64,000 nucleotides of DNA from Cavia porcellus (GCF_034190915.1 NW_026947490.1:66329494-66393493), one strand, 5' to 3'. Counted from the stretch's first letter, positions 32,310-44,698 are shown. The notes: generated from the letters alone by a model not told the origin. Translations and numbers: made by a program.

Positions 32310-32660
32310 TGTTATCTTAGTCACTTTCCTTGTTGCTGGAACAAAATACCTAACACCCACAACTTAGGGAAGATTTATTTTGGCTCCCAGTTCAGAAGTC
32401 CCAGGTCATGTTCTGAAGCCCTAACCACACAAACAGCACAATAGAAGATCTGGACAGAAGAGAGCTGCCTGAGTCATGGTGGACAGGAAGCACAGAGAGA
32501 AGGGAGGAACCATGGAGGGAGATGTGACTTCTAGCCATGTCCTGTCTTCTAACAGCAAGTGAGCTGTAGCACCCCACAACTCAATCACTTTCCAAAAGCC
32601 CTGCCTCAAAGACCTCACAAGGGGTTCCTGGGGATTTCTAGATGTTAAACCACAGCTGGT
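32310..32660 (-). mobile_element. MaLR-type LTR, reverse orientation
   Basis: cttagtcactttccttgttg, gaacaaaatacctaacaccc and ggaagatttattttggctcc are the reversed LTR 3' end (compare 3850 and 35355). Further in, aacagcaagtgagctg, atcactttccaaaagccctg and gatgttaaaccacagc fit the LTR body. Solo copy. Confidence 0.7.
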
Positions 32661-33830
32661 TTTATAACCGCATTTGTTTTAACTCACCGAGGCTCAAAGA
32701 CAAAAAGGTTGTGTTCAAGGTTGGGCTCCTCTGGTCAGGGAGCCCCAGGTGCTGCTCTCTATCCCTCTGACGCTGGGCAAAAGGGGGAATAAAGCCATAG
32801 GGCCTCAGATGAGGAGCCAGCTGCTGTGTTTCTCAGCAGGTAAGAAAGTGCAGCTGCGACTCTTTGTTCCTAGTCAGGCTTGTTTAGGTCTTTACCCAGG
32901 ATCAGCCCAAGTAGTGGAGACAGAACCCTGGTCTCCTGCGGCTCGGTCTTTCTGTAGCCAGCACACATGCTGGGGAAGTTTGAGGCCCACAGAGAAACTC
33001 AAGCAGGCCAGCTGTGCTTATGCTGTGAGGAGTGGCCCCATGTGGCATCCAGTGGACCTCAGAGACTCTCATCTTTTCAATAATAGTGTGAAGTCCACAT
33101 GCTGTGCCCTGTCACTTCCCAGAAGCCCAGTGGAGTGCTGCCAGGGGAAAGGGAAAGTGTGGAGCAGAGGCAAAAGATCCACCAAATATCCCCCAGAAAG
33201 GATGAAGAGAGGGTGGCCAGACTGGAGACCTTGCCAGACTGCTTCCATGGATTATCAGACCATCTCCCAGTCAGGGTTCTAGCCCTGTTTAGATGTTTCA
33301 TTCTTTGTGTACCTCATGTGGCTCTTTTTTTTGAACGAGACAGCTGTTGGGAGACTTCTCCCAGACAGCTGATGTTCATCCAAATAGAGAATGAGGGGGT
33401 AGAGACATTGTGCTGCTCAAGAGAAGGAGACCACGTGTGGAGCAGGACAATAGGAGAGGCCGGGGTGGATGGCCGGAGTGCAGGGCAGCCTGCGGCCGCC
33501 CGCGAAACCCTCAGCTCTCAAGTGTGTTTATTGTCATTATCCTGAGTCACTGGCTCCTCAGGCTTGCAGCTGCAAGGTTGTGTCATTCCTCCTGTTGACA
33601 TGTGACAGGAAATGTCAGAACGGAGGAAAGGTGGCTTTCAAATGACAACAACAGCCAACAGTGAAATGCTGACTAGGTCATGAGATCAAAATTCAGCCAT
33701 TGGCCAGTTCTAAAACCAAAGGATGTTTCCAAGTCCTAGGAGATTAAACTTAGATAGTCAGCCAAAGGAGGTTACTTCATGACTGAGTAGTGTGGTTTCC
33801 ATTTTCCCCTAGGAAACAAATCCAACTCAC
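32661..33830. other. Unassigned stretch
   Basis: About 1.2 kb. Two plus-strand open frames overlap (32749-33282, 177 codons, and 33099-33545, 148 codons). The composition looks random and no domain, signal or splice pattern supports a gene. Confidence 0.45.
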
Positions 33831-33834
33831 TGTT

Positions 33835-34090
33835 TCTTTATTTTAAAGAGAAGAAAGAAAAAACAGAAAAATCAAGATGCAAACAAACTTAAAAACAACA
33901 AAAACAAAATGACAGCAACAATAACAAGAAACAATAGTTATATAGATTTTCAAAACAAGATGACAGTAATTTAACAGTGGCTGTTTTACTGCATACTGTT
34001 GTCTTCAAAATATTTTCTCAGGTTACCAGAAACAGAAATAAAACAAAACAGTAAAATGAAACAAAAGATTGGATTTCAAAAACAAGGCAG
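33835..34090 (-). repeat. Diverged L1 3' UTR fragment
   Basis: Reversed, it starts near the tail as ctttcttctctttaaaataaa, like the short-form L1 end at 25820-25845, and continues with units such as ttttgttttgaaaatc and actgttgtttcttgttattg. More diverged than the copies at 38-43 kb. Confidence 0.55.
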
Positions 34091-34429
34091 AAGGAAGTCC
34101 CTCACAGTTGCCACAATGCGCACTGCCATCCTCCAAACAGATGCCCAGATCAGCAGCCCCAGGCCTGCAGAGTCAATCAAACAACCTCAGGTGTTACTGT
34201 CTCACCCTGAGTCCTCTGAATCAGCCGGTTCTCATGGGGTGGGGAAGGGGGAGTGGAGGTGAGGTAGGGCTGTGGAGAGGTTGCTCTTCTGGTTTCCCAG
34301 CCTTGGCACCCATGGGCTGGTTGACCGGAAGGCGTGGTTTGTCTTCTTGCTGAGTAGTCTCCCCTCCTCCATCCACATCCAGAGCCCAGTTCACAGGAGG
34401 GTGTGCTTTGTCTCCAACTCACTATTTGT

Positions 34430-34690
34430 AATTTAAACTCATTTTTGATTGATATATGAAATTTAATCTTATATATAAGATTTTTGCCATGTAGTATTTT
34501 GGCACAGGTATATAATAATGTTCAAATGAGGTTCAAACGCTCATCTGCTGTACTATTTATCATTTCTTTATGATGAAGATATTCAGACTCCTTTCTCTTA
34601 ACTTTCTGAAATACATAGCACATGATTGTTATCCGTAGTGCGATCCTGTGATGAAATAGAATACCAGAATTTCTTACTGCTAATGTTGAT
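34430..34690 (+). repeat. Old L1M 3' UTR fragment
   Basis: A diverged match to the L1M 3' UTR region, with cagactcctttctcttaac, tttctgaaatacatagcac and a tgttatccgtag motif near the end. Highly diverged. Confidence 0.45.
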
Positions 34691-34741
34691 GAGAGAGAGG
34701 GGTGGCTAAGGTTTCACTGAATATTTATCATTTTAAAAGAC

Positions 34742-34822
34742 TTAAGGACCAGGGGGATAGGTCAGTGGTAGAACCCTGGCTTACCATGTGTCAGCCCCTA
34801 GCACAGGAAAAAAGACCTAGTG
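34742..34822 (+). repeat. ID-type SINE
   Basis: aggaccagggggataggtcag, tggtagaaccctggcttacc and cagcccctagcacagg with an A-rich tail fit an ID-type SINE, diverged in both promoter boxes. Confidence 0.7.
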
Positions 34823-35349
34823 TTGGTGCTGAGATGTATCACATGCACATGCACGTGTGCACCTGTATGCTTTTATATGCACCAAATACTATAAAATAGT
34901 ATACAACACTGGGAAGCTGGGTGACCACAGTTTTTCTAATTCTTTCCACTAAATCCAATTAAAAATATTGGCTATTCCATATAAAACAGATAGAAGAAGA
35001 ACCCAGAAGATGTGATTGTACAGACAAGTGGGAACTTCAGGGCCCAAGAGAAACATAAGTGGATGCTCTTAGCTGCTTGTTTGCCTTCTGTACACAGGTC
35101 TGGAGCTGTAGAGCTTGGCAAATTGAAATGCCAGTAAGTGGAGAAACAAGAACTTGTTGTTTCTAGCCAAAGGACCAAGAAAAGGATGGCACTATATTTT
35201 TCAAAAAACAATTTTTTTTGGCTTCAAATACCTTACAAAAACTCTAGGCCTGTTTCCACCTAAGTGAGCAAATATATTTCAATCTTACCTCACCTTGCAA
35301 TACTGAGGGGTTCCTTCCTCATCCTGCTGAGGTGGTGTCAAAGGAGACT
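34823..35349. other. Unassigned stretch
   Basis: About 530 bp with no recognised repeat. A 79-codon minus-strand frame (34972-35211) has no known domain. Confidence 0.45.
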
Positions 35350-35690
35350 GCTTTGGTCATCTTTCCTATCACTGAGACAAAATACCTGACAGCCAGAATA
35401 CTGTGAGCTTATTTGGCTCCCAGTTTCAGAGGGTTCCAAGCAAACCCCAGACATGATGTGATTTTGGCCGCAGTACTTTATTGTGCATCTCTAACAGGTA
35501 AAGACTATGCTGTGTGCGTAAACATGTGAGTTTATACACACACACAATGCTGCCATCACACTTAGCAAATCACTCATATTGGGTAATCACATCATCTAAT
35601 AATTCAATGGCATATGCCGTGCCCCAGGCAGGCTCAAACATATCTTTTTACAATTGGATCGATTAACATCAATTGTGAATCAAAATATAA
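35350..35690 (-). mobile_element. MaLR-type LTR fragment, reverse orientation
   Basis: ggtcatctttcctatcactg, agacaaaatacctgacagcc and tgagcttatttggctccc match the reversed LTR end at 32310 and 3850. The body beyond 35460 is poorly preserved, so the right limit is uncertain. Confidence 0.55.
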
Positions 35691-35939
35691 AGAAGATTCA
35701 TACACTACAACAGGGTGAGAGCCTCTTCACACTGACTTAGTCTGTACCAATCCCTTGTTTGATTTTTTCCCTTCACTTGTGGAAGAAAGCAGGTTGTTTG
35801 TTTATAGAATTTTCCATCTTCTGAGTTTGCCTGATTGCTTCCATCTGGTTGCTGACTGACTTCTCAGCAGCGAACTTTTCAAAGCTCCTTGTGTGATACT
35901 AATAGGCAGCCATAGTTGAGAGTGACTGGCCCAATCTGC

Positions 35940-36080
35940 ATCTGACATGTAAGTGAGGGAAGCAGAGGTTTGGGGAGGTTAAGAGAACTCCTCCTCTCTG
36001 TCACATAGCTGGGTGCTGATTGGATCCAGATCTCTTAAGGCACAAGCCAGTGATTCCCCCACTGTGCTTTGTCCTTGAAA
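35940..36080 (-). repeat. MIR SINE
   Basis: ggaagcagaggtttggggag, gttaagagaactcctcctc, gtcacatagctgggtgctg and ggatccagatctc follow MIR in the sense reading gaggttaagtaacttgc...cacacagct. Confidence 0.65.
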
Positions 36081-36127
36081 AATGAAGGCAACTCTTTCGT
36101 CAGTTATTGATCTGCTCCTTTCCTCTT

Positions 36128-36215
36128 TCAATCATGCATTCAACAAATATTTATTGTGTGCCAAACCTTGAAGTGAGCACTTGAGAAACAGCAGGGAAAA
36201 AGATGGATGTGGCTC
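36128..36215 (-). repeat. L2 LINE 3' end
   Basis: catgcattcaacaaatatttattgtgtgccaaac, reversed, is the typical L2 3' end with its attca repeat, followed by gagaaacagcagggaaa. Confidence 0.7.
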
Positions 36216-36399
36216 TTGCCTGTTTAATCGCGATTTTCCAAAACAAATTTCTGGCACCATTTCTCACAAAAATTGTCCTGGATATGTGGACAAATTGAAC
36301 CAAGTCACTGCTCCATGCTTGAGCCATGGGACAGGGTCTGGGTTGATAGTGTGGCACTTACAACCTGTCCGTGATTAGGTCCCCACCCTAGCATCTCTG

Positions 36400-36700
36400 A
36401 TTATTCTTGTCATATGCACTTCTCGTTGGAGTCATTCTAAACTGTACTCTTCTGAGGTCCCAGCAGTGTGGTTCTCTCCTGCTCTGGCATGTTGCTACAC
36501 GTGCTATCTTTTCTCCTCTGAATGGTCACTCAATCACGTTCTTTACGAGGCCATCCTTGATTCAGTCTACCCCAGCGAATTCCTCCTTCCCTCTTTGCCA
36601 CTGGAACCCTGAAAATTCTCACACTACATCAGGGTACTATGTGTGCTACACTGCAGAGCAGTTAATATTTTTAAGTCTGTCTTGGCCCCAAGCCATCCTG
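36400..36700 (+). repeat. L2 LINE fragment
   Basis: gaatggtcactcaatcac, cgaggccatccttgattcag and ccctctttgccactggaacc, then the ttaatatttttaagtctgtc part, fit the L2 3' region. Ancient copy. Confidence 0.5.
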
Positions 36701-37303
36701 AAAGTTCTGTAGCCAGACTACTGAAATAGGGGGTCTTGAGGAAGGGCCAGCCCTCCAGATGATTCTGGGCCACTTGCTTGCACAATGCTCAGTCCTTATT
36801 TGGCGCTATCCTTCAAAATGCGTCGTGACCTCATCTCCACCAACAGTGCTCCCTCTAAAGGAAGCAGACAGCTCTGATGGCATTATCTCAGGCAACTACT
36901 CAAATCCAAGACAAAGAGTATCAAGACATTTTTTGAAATTCCCTGCAGAAGGGCTTGGCTATACCAGGAGACATTTGGTAGCCTCTCCTTCACCTCCATC
37001 CCATTGTGTTTGACTTTGGTCACTTTTAATCATAACTGCTCTCAAGGTTATAAAACTTTGATTCATCTTTTGGATGTGAGGAGCTGACCGTGACTGGTTC
37101 TCTGGACCTGAGATGTGTGACTCTTAAGGTTCTCCACTTTCAGAGTAAAGGCAGTTCTGAGTGACAATCACCCAAAACTTGGGTGTGGCTCTGTGTCTTG
37201 TGCTGTCCTTAAGGCTATAGTTTGGTGGTCTTATGGCTCAGTCCAAAAGGAATGGACTTTTCTCCTTTTGTTCTAAGCCCAATTATTTTTAAACTATTTT
37301 TAA
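36701..37303. other. Unassigned stretch
   Basis: About 600 bp with no recognised gene or repeat. Confidence 0.45.
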
Positions 37304-37340
37304 AGTGTGTGTGTGTGCGTGTCTGTGTCTGTGTGTGAGT
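37304..37340. repeat. Imperfect (GT)n microsatellite
   Basis: gtgtgtgtgtgcgtgtctgtg and similar. It is complementary in sense to the (CA)n array at 37542-37596. Confidence 0.85.
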
Positions 37341-37541
37341 GTTCATGGATTCTATCTGGATTCAGGAGATGATCATGGCTATTCTCTTTGTAACTTCTAT
37401 TTCACCAGTTTGAACATTCTAACACTTACCTCTGAAGTGGACTCTGCTTCTGTCGACATCTTCCTGCTCTCCACACCCAACAACAGTTCTAATGTGATCT
37501 TGCCAGGCAGTATTCCATCCTTTCTCCATGGCTGACACCCC

Positions 37542-37551
37542 AACACACACA

Positions 37552-37596
<45 letters not shown>
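37542..37596. repeat. (CA)n microsatellite
   Basis: About 27 CA units with one interruption (catac at 37556-37560). Likely polymorphic in length. Confidence 0.95.
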
Positions 37597-37598
<2 letters not shown>

Positions 37599-38139
37599 AT
37601 CCGTGCTTTCTTCTTAATTGCTCTTTTCTGTGGGGCTGGCCATGAAAAAAGGAACCCTTACATTTTCTTCACCCTTCTGATAAGTTTAAAATTGCATTTT
37701 CTAAGGGAAAAACCAGAACCTGATTTGACAAAAAAAAGTATGATTTTTAGACTTCAGGCCTCTATATGATTCATTAGAGTATTTCAGACATAAATGTGAT
37801 GTTTAGATATAGATATGGTATACAGGTTGGCTACATCCTGGAGTATAATTCAGAAAGTGAAATGTTAAAAGTTCTAATTTAGTCACAAGCTTTAGAAGTG
37901 ACCAAATCAAATACTAGAACCTCTAGAGGTGGGTACTACCTCTTTCTAAAAACTAATAATGCTGATGAAACAAGAAACATGCTAGTGTCTTATATTTATT
38001 ATAAGATATAAGATAAGGAACTCTGAAACTTTTAGAAGTTATAGATATATAAAAATATATTCAAATGGAAACATACCTAAGTAATCATCAAAATAAATCC
38101 GACATAGAACTCTGATTTCTAAATGCATTTTATTTTTTT
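37597..38139. other. Unassigned A/T-rich stretch
   Basis: About 540 bp of A/T-rich sequence with no recognised repeat or gene. Confidence 0.45.
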
Positions 38140-38760
38140 AAAATTTTTTTTCAGTTATTTTAAAATTTTTTTAAAATTTTATTTAAGGGGAAAAGAAAAA
38201 AAAGCAGAAAAAGGCTACAGGTTATACAGAATTTCAGAAAAAAAACAGGAAATCACTAGTTAATGAATTACATATTGTCATCTTAGAAATATTTCTTTAA
38301 GTTACAAAATTAAAGCATATAAAGTGGACATTCAAACAGTGAGACTGCAAACAGTTCTGTTCAATGATCCAACAAAACTCAGTAATATCATTGTCTATCT
38401 TATACACTTAAATATACATGCAGTTATATCGTTTAGAGCACTTTCTTTTCCTCTCTTTTGTACAATGACTATTACACATTTTGGGTTTTATTACTCCCAC
38501 AGTTCTTATTACTTTTTTTGGAAGAGAGTAAAACCAAATGTGACATAACAGAACAGAGTCGGTCAAATCAAAAGGGTGGACATAATAGATAACGTAAAAA
38601 CATAATACAAGGTGATCAACAATGGTTACCATAATGCCTCCTGCTATCTCAAATAGAATTGCTATATCATCAGTTATAATAAAATTGAACAAAGCAGTAA
38701 AGAACGAAATCAACAAAACCAAAACATTGGAGACATTACAGGTCTTCAAAAGTAGATAAT
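38140..38760 (-). mobile_element. 5'-truncated L1: distal 3' UTR module only
   Basis: Reversed, this is only the last 600 bp or so of the long-form L1 3' UTR, from attatctacttttgaagacc to its tail, ending in A/T-rich tracts at 38130-38190. It is very close to 7840-8430 of the ORF1-only element by eye, with long shared runs such as caaacagtgagactgcaaac in reverse. It has its own tail, so it is a separate insertion from the L1 that starts at 38.94 kb. Confidence 0.85.
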
Positions 38761-38935
38761 AAATAAGAGAGCTTATCCTTTAGTAATTTCCCTGGTCAGG
38801 GTCAATGTATTCCTTTAAGGTCAGTCTCACTCAGCAATGAGGACCTTGAGTCTTATATTGCTCAGTATGACATCTTAAGCTGTATGGTGGAGAGCGGTGC
38901 TCCTGGGGAGTTACAGAAACTGCGGAGATATGAGA

Positions 38936-41900
38936 CATCTCAGAGGATGAAAGAGCCCAGGCCCAGATGGATTCACGGCAGAATTCTACAAGAAATACAA
39001 TGAAGACCTAATGCTGATACTCCTCAAACTCTTCAATGAAATCAAAAGGAAAGCAATTCTTCCTAAGTCATTCTTGGAAGCAAATACTACTCTAGTACTA
39101 AAACCTGAGAAAGACCCAACTAAAAAAGAGAATTACAGGCCAATCTCCCTAATGAACACAGATGCAAAAATCCTCAATAAAATATTGGCAAATAAGATGC
39201 AGCAAATCATCAAGAAGATTATACACCAAGACCAAGTGGAATTCATCCCAGGCATGCAGGGATGGTTCAACATATGCAAATCAATAAATGTAATCCACCA
39301 TATCAATAAAACCAAAAGTAAGAATCACATGATCATTTCTATAGATGCAGAAAAAGCTTTTGATAAGGTCCATCATTCATTTATGATAAGAAACTTACAG
39401 AAAACTGGAATAGATGGTCTTGACCTCAATATAATAAAGGCCATCTATGACAAACCAACAACCAGTGTCATACTAAATGGCCAAAAATTGTAGGCCTTTA
39501 CCTTAAAATCAGGCACAAGGTAAGGATGTCCCTTATCACCATGCCTATTCAACATAGTACTCGAAATACTAGCCAGAGCAATTAGACAAGAGAAAGAAAT
39601 AAAAGGAGTAAAGATAGGAAAGAAGAAATTAAATTATCATTATTTGCAGATGATATTACTCTACCTAGAAGACCCCCAAAACTCCATTGAAAAACTCCTA
39701 GATATAATAAATTCAGCAGTGTAGCTGGATACAAAGTCAATACTCAAAAATCAATAGCATTCCTATACATTAACAACAAAATCACTGAGAGAGAAATAAG
39801 ACAAACCCTACCCTTCACATTAGCATCCAAAAAATGAAATACTTAAGAATTAATCTCATGAAAGAAGTGAAAGACCTATACAGGGAAAATTATAATACCC
39901 TGAAAAAGAAATCAAAGAGGATTTCAGAAAGTGGAAAGACATCCATTGTTTATGAATAGGAAGAATAAATATTGTGAAAATGGCCACTCTCCCCAAACTG
40001 TTATACAGATTTAATGCAATCCCAATGAAAATACCATCAACATACCTCATAGATGTAGAGAAATCACTCCTAAAATTCATCTGGAACCAGAAGAGACCTA
40101 AAATAGCAAAGGCAATTCTAAGCAGCAAAGGCAAGGCAAGAGGCATCACAATCCCTGATTTAAAGTTATACTACAAAGCTGCTGTAATAAAATCAACATG
40201 GTACTAGAATAAAAACAGATCTGAAGATCAGTGGAATAGGTTAGAAGATACAACCACAACTACCAACACACTCAACCACCTTATCTTTGATAAAGAGGCT
40301 AAATATGTTAATAAAGGGGCCAATATCGTTCACAGAATGATAATCTTTATAATAAACAGTGCTGGAAAAACTGGTTCTCCATATGCCAAAAACTAAAACT
40401 AGACCCATGCCTATTACCATGTACTAAACTAAAGTCTAAATGGATCAAAGATCTAAATATTAAAACAGAAACACTAAATCTGTTGGAAGATAAAGTAGAC
40501 AGAAATCTTGAAGACATGGGGGTAGGTAGAGAATTCATGAACAGGAATCAAACCGCACAGGAAATACTTCCCAGAATCAATAACCCAAATCGCCTATTAC
40601 AAAGTTTCTGCACATCAAAAGAAGTCTCCCAGCATAGTGAAAAGAAAACCCACAAACTGGGAAAAAAATCTTAATGAACTATCTCAGACAAAGGATTTCT
40701 GTCTAAAACATATAAAGAATTAAAAAAATCAGACTCCCAAAATTCAAAGAGCTAATCCAAAAATGGGCATCTGAGATGAATACACAGTTTTCAGATGAAG
40801 AATTACAAATGGCAAATAAACACATGAAAAAGTGTTCATCATCATTACTCATTAGAGAAATGCAAATTAAAACCACATTAAGATTTCATCTCACTCCTGA
40901 AAGAATGGCCAGGATCAAGAAAACTACCAACAACAAATGCTGGAGAAGCTGTGGGGAAAAAGGAACTCTCCTGCACTGTTTGTGGGAGTGTAGACTGGTG
41001 CAACCATTGTGGAAGTCAGTCTGGAGGTTTCTCAAAAAGCTGGGATTGGAAGTTCCATTTGTTCCAGCTATTCCACTTCTAGGCATATTCCCAGAAAAAC
41101 TGAAAACACAGTGATATATGTGTGCCCATGTTTATAGCAGCACAATTTGTAATAGCTAGATTTGGAAACAACCTAAGTGTTCATCAACTGAGGAATGGAT
41201 AAAAAAAGATGTGGTATTTTTATACAACGGAGTACTACTCAGCTATAAAGAACGATCACATTGAGATATTTATACATAAATGGATGCAACTTGAGACCAT
41301 ACTCGTAAGTGAAATAAATCAAACTCACATGTATACATACCGTATAGTCTCCCTAGTTCAAGAAATGGTAAGAGTACATAAGAGTTTATAGTAATCATGA
41401 TTCTCCATTACATTGATTTGAAGCTTTATAATGTTTTCATTCATTAGTTGGAATGGTTTTATTCTGTTTTGTTTGATTTTATTATGTGTGATGGTATGAA
41501 CAGCTATTTTGAAGAAAAGAAGACATTATGACAGCCATTGTTGATTTAATATCATCTTGCTTTGAAATCCTACCATGCTTTTGCTCTTCTGTTTCCACTG
41601 ATTCTATCATGTTGTATCTTATTGGATTTTAATATATGTGATAGTATAAACAAATTTTCCATGAAATTGAGATAAGATAGTTGCCATTGTTCATTTTCTG
41701 TTATTTGGTTCTGAATGTCCTGTAATACTTTTATTCTCTTGAATGATTTTATATTATTTTGTTATGTTTGATATTATTGTATGTGAAGGTATGCTCAGCT
41801 ATTTCAAAGGAAGAGACATTATGATGGCTACTGTTAATATCTGGTTGTCTTGTGGTGAAACACTGTGTTGCTTACATAGTTCTGTTCTGGTCTGCTTTGT

Positions 41901-41950
41901 TCTGTCCTCTATTGTCTTAATCTCTTTTAAATAAAAAAAGAAAATTAAAA
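38936..41950 (+). mobile_element. 5'-truncated L1 with most of ORF2's RT region, short 3' UTR
   Basis: About 3 kb: ORF2 from the fingers of the reverse transcriptase to its stop (about 38945-41390), then a 3' UTR with anchors at 41475, 41625 and 41770 (spacing 150 and 145 bp), ending ctcttttaaataaaaaaag. The 5' UTR, ORF1 and endonuclease are missing. No clear target-site duplication. The 177 bp between this and the preceding inverted L1 module are unassigned. Confidence 0.9.
38946..41390 (+). pseudogene. L1 ORF2 (reverse transcriptase and C-terminal part), broken
   Basis: ORF2p supplies the endonuclease and reverse transcriptase for target-primed reverse transcription. This copy begins in the RT fingers ([18 protein letters not shown]). 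The longest frame, 39011-39493, includes [20 protein letters not shown] and [10 protein letters not shown] (39335-39367), the first catalytic aspartate block. It stops at TAG before the expected continuation. In shifted frames the catalytic FADD is at 39643-39654, and [14 protein letters not shown] at about 40090-40130 starts the thumb side. The frame 40776-41114 holds the cysteine knuckle ([10 protein letters not shown], then LLHCLWEC), followed by 41209-41391 with MEYYSAIKNDHIEIF. At least four frame breaks make it inactive. Confidence 0.92.
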
Positions 41951-42336
41951 GTGAAAGTGACAAAGAGATTTCTAGTGGTTCCACCGCCATCCCGAAATCC
42001 TTTGCATTATTTATCTCAGGGGATCTAACAATTTGCCGGTTTGGAAGGTTTCTTGATGAAACACTACCCATGTCCCTGCTCTAGGATCTTCTCCAGTGGG
42101 ACCAAACTACCAGAGCTCTGGTTTGCCTTTTTCTGCCTGATTTGCAATTTAGGTCTCCAAAGTCTAGGCTGTCATTTTAACTTTTTGAACTCTATCTCTC
42201 GTTTTAAAGTAACTTTCCTAAAAATACTGATTTCCCAGGGGAAAAGAAGACACAGAAATACCACTTTGATTAAATGGCCACACTGAACAAGAAGCCAGGG
42301 GACACACTGAAGTCACCGGTCTCTGAAAGGATGCAG
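41951..42336. other. Unassigned stretch between two L1 copies
   Basis: About 390 bp of ordinary-looking sequence separating the two plus-strand L1s. It shows that they are independent insertions. Confidence 0.6.
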
Positions 42337-43901
42337 AAAAAGAACAGTGTCGTCATTGAGGCATTTATAAATAAATGGACGCAGCTTGAGACCATACTCA
42401 TAAGTGAAATAAATCAAACTCACATGTATAAATACCGAATAGTTTCCCTAGTGTAAGAAATGATAAGAATACATAAAAGTATATGGTAATCATGATTCCC
42501 AATCATATTGGTTTGAAGCCATATAATGTTTTCACTCATTAACCACAATGGTTTTAACCTGGGTTGTTCGATTTTAGTATCTATGATGGTACAAATAGCT
42601 ATTTTGAAGAAAACAACACAACATAAAAGCTAGTGCTGATTTAATATCATCTTGTTTTGAAGTCCCATCAAGCTGTGGTACATCTGTTTCCACTGGTTTT
42701 AACATGTTGTGTCTTACTATATTTCACTATATGCTATAGTATAAACAAAATTCTTTATAGGCAACGAGATAATAAAGGAACCGTTGTTAATTTTCTATTA
42801 GCTGGTTCTAAATACCCTGTAATTCTTGCATTCTCTTGAATGGCTTCACACTGACTTGATATGCTTGATGTTATAGCATACGAAGTTACACTCAAATAAT
42901 TCAAGGAAAGAGGTGGCGACTACCATTATGTTAGATTATCTGGTGGTGAAACACAATAATGCTTGAATGGTTCGTTTCTGCCCTGCGTTGTTCTGTTACA
43001 ATGTCCTCTCTTATCTCAATCTCCCCTCCCCCCTTTTTAAATTAATCTATTTTCTCTCATTTTCTAAATTAAGGGAAAACTAAATTAAAAATAGCAGGAC
43101 ATACTATAGTAACTTTCTTGGTTTTCCTATTAACCTGATTTGAACCCCAGTATTGCTCTCCCCATCTTATTCTGTCTGATTATACTATATTCTATTTTGT
43201 TTGATAGTATCAAGTTTGAGGGTATAGGCAACCACTTTGAAGGCAATAAGATATACTATGATGCCAATTATGGTTTGACTATTATCCTTTTTTGGAAGTC
43301 CTGCAAGGTCTTCAGTGTAGGTTTTATTGGTCTTGTTCTGTACTGTTTTGATCAATTCTACTATACCTGATGATATAGACAACTCAATTTAAAAATAGAA
43401 AGAGGCACAATGGTAACCACTTTTGATCACCTGGTATTCTATTTTTGAATCACGTGGTATTCCCACCCTTCTGTTCTAACTGACTCTGTTTTGCTTAGTC
43501 ACATTTGGTTTTATTCTCTTCAAAAAAAGTAATAAGAACTGTGGGAGTAATAAAATCCCAAAAGTGTAATTGTTATTGTAAAAAAGAGAGGAAAGGAAGG
43601 TGGACTAAGGGATATAACCACAGGTATGTTCAAGTGTGTAGGATGGAAAACCATATTACTGAGCTTTTGTTGGATCATTGAACGGAACTGTCTCCAATTT
43701 CACTGTATGAATGTCCACTTCATGTGCTTTAATTCTGTAATTTGGACAACTGTTCCTGGGAAGATAATATGTAACCTATTAACTGGTGATTTCTTACTGT
43801 ATATTTTTTTCTTGAAATAATGTATTATTTGTACCCTTTTACTGCTTTGTTTTATGTCCTTTTTTTTCTCTTTAAATAAAAAAAAAAAAAGAACAGTATC
43901 G
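42337..43901 (+). mobile_element. 5'-truncated L1, long 3' UTR form, with target-site duplication
   Basis: Flanks aaaaagaacagtgtcg (42337-42352) and aaaaagaacagtatcg (43886-43901) are a 16-bp target-site duplication with one mismatch. Inside are only the last 30 or so codons of ORF2 (42357-42456, KWTQLETILISEINQTHMYKY) and a long 3' UTR. The proximal module runs to about 43020, an A/T- and C-rich linker with aaattaagggaaaac spans 43021-43105, and the distal module runs to about 43875. The tail signal is ctctttaaataaaa. The duplication confirms that the long 3' UTR, linker included, was copied as one transcript. Confidence 0.92.
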
Positions 43902-44653
43902 CCTCTGTGACGGTCCCACTAAAGACCCATAACCAGGGTTCAGTCACAACAGGACAGCAGACATACCCAGACTGAAGGACATTTGATAAACTACCTAGCC
44001 TATCATCTGGGTGGGCATCAAAATCGGGAGACCAGGAAAGACTGAGCGAGAAGAAAGACACCACGCTAAAGCGATGTGTGGTTCTGAGTGGACTCATTTT
44101 GCTGTGAAAAACATCAAGGTTTCTGGTGAACTTTTAAGGAGTCTGAGAGTTAGTGGTGGGAACAGACCACGTTAATACCCCATACTGGATGGTTGTGGAG
44201 TGGTTGGCAGGCAAATGTTTTGGTTTTTATCCATGGATGATGGGGGATCAGTTTAGCTGGTGCCCTATCAAAGAGTCTAGAAAAAAGTCATTTATACTGT
44301 ACTTGTAATTTTTCTGTAAGTTTGGCATTTTTCATGTATATCTTGCATAATTCAAAAGCTGGAAAAGAGTTTTGCTCCTTGGGCCCAAATAATGTGGGAA
44401 AGACTCTTCCTTGTTAATACATCTTTATGGAAGCAGCTAAGGCTACTCCAAGCTGATGCACTGTCTTCAAGGGGTGAGCTCAGCATTTAAATTGAGCAGG
44501 CAAATGTGAAAACAATCTGCGACTGTAGAAATTGCCATCTTGTCTGAAGGAATCTTATGCAGAATTTGTTATTTCAAACCAGAAATCACAAAATAGAGGC
44601 TACCCTGATCTCATACTGAAATGTTAGAAACAATGCATTAAAAGATACTTTTA
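43902..44653. other. Unassigned stretch
   Basis: About 750 bp. A weak L1-tail resemblance near 44280-44345 (tactgtacttgtaatttttc). The part 44350-44600 looks unique. No gene seen. Confidence 0.4.
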
Positions 44654-44698
44654 TTGGGGGGAGATAGGGGAGGAGAGAGAGAAAGAGAGAGAGAGAGA
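44654..44698. repeat. Imperfect (GA)n tract
   Basis: gggggagataggggaggagag, then gagaaagagagagagagag. A purine-only low-complexity tract. Confidence 0.85.

Noticed and set aside
32749..33545. Overlapping plus-strand frames of 177 and 148 codons as a gene
   Set aside because: No domain, no codon-use or splice support, and they overlap each other in different frames. Length is within what 64 kb can give by chance.
39011..39493. 160-codon frame as a functional reverse transcriptase
   Set aside because: It covers only the fingers and first palm block. The catalytic FADD lies in another frame, and further breaks follow.
38140..41950. Inverted module plus forward L1 as one twin-primed L1 insertion
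   Set aside because: Twin priming inverts an upstream L1 part. The inverted piece here is the 3' terminus with its own tail and comes from the long 3' UTR form, whereas the forward L1 has the short form.
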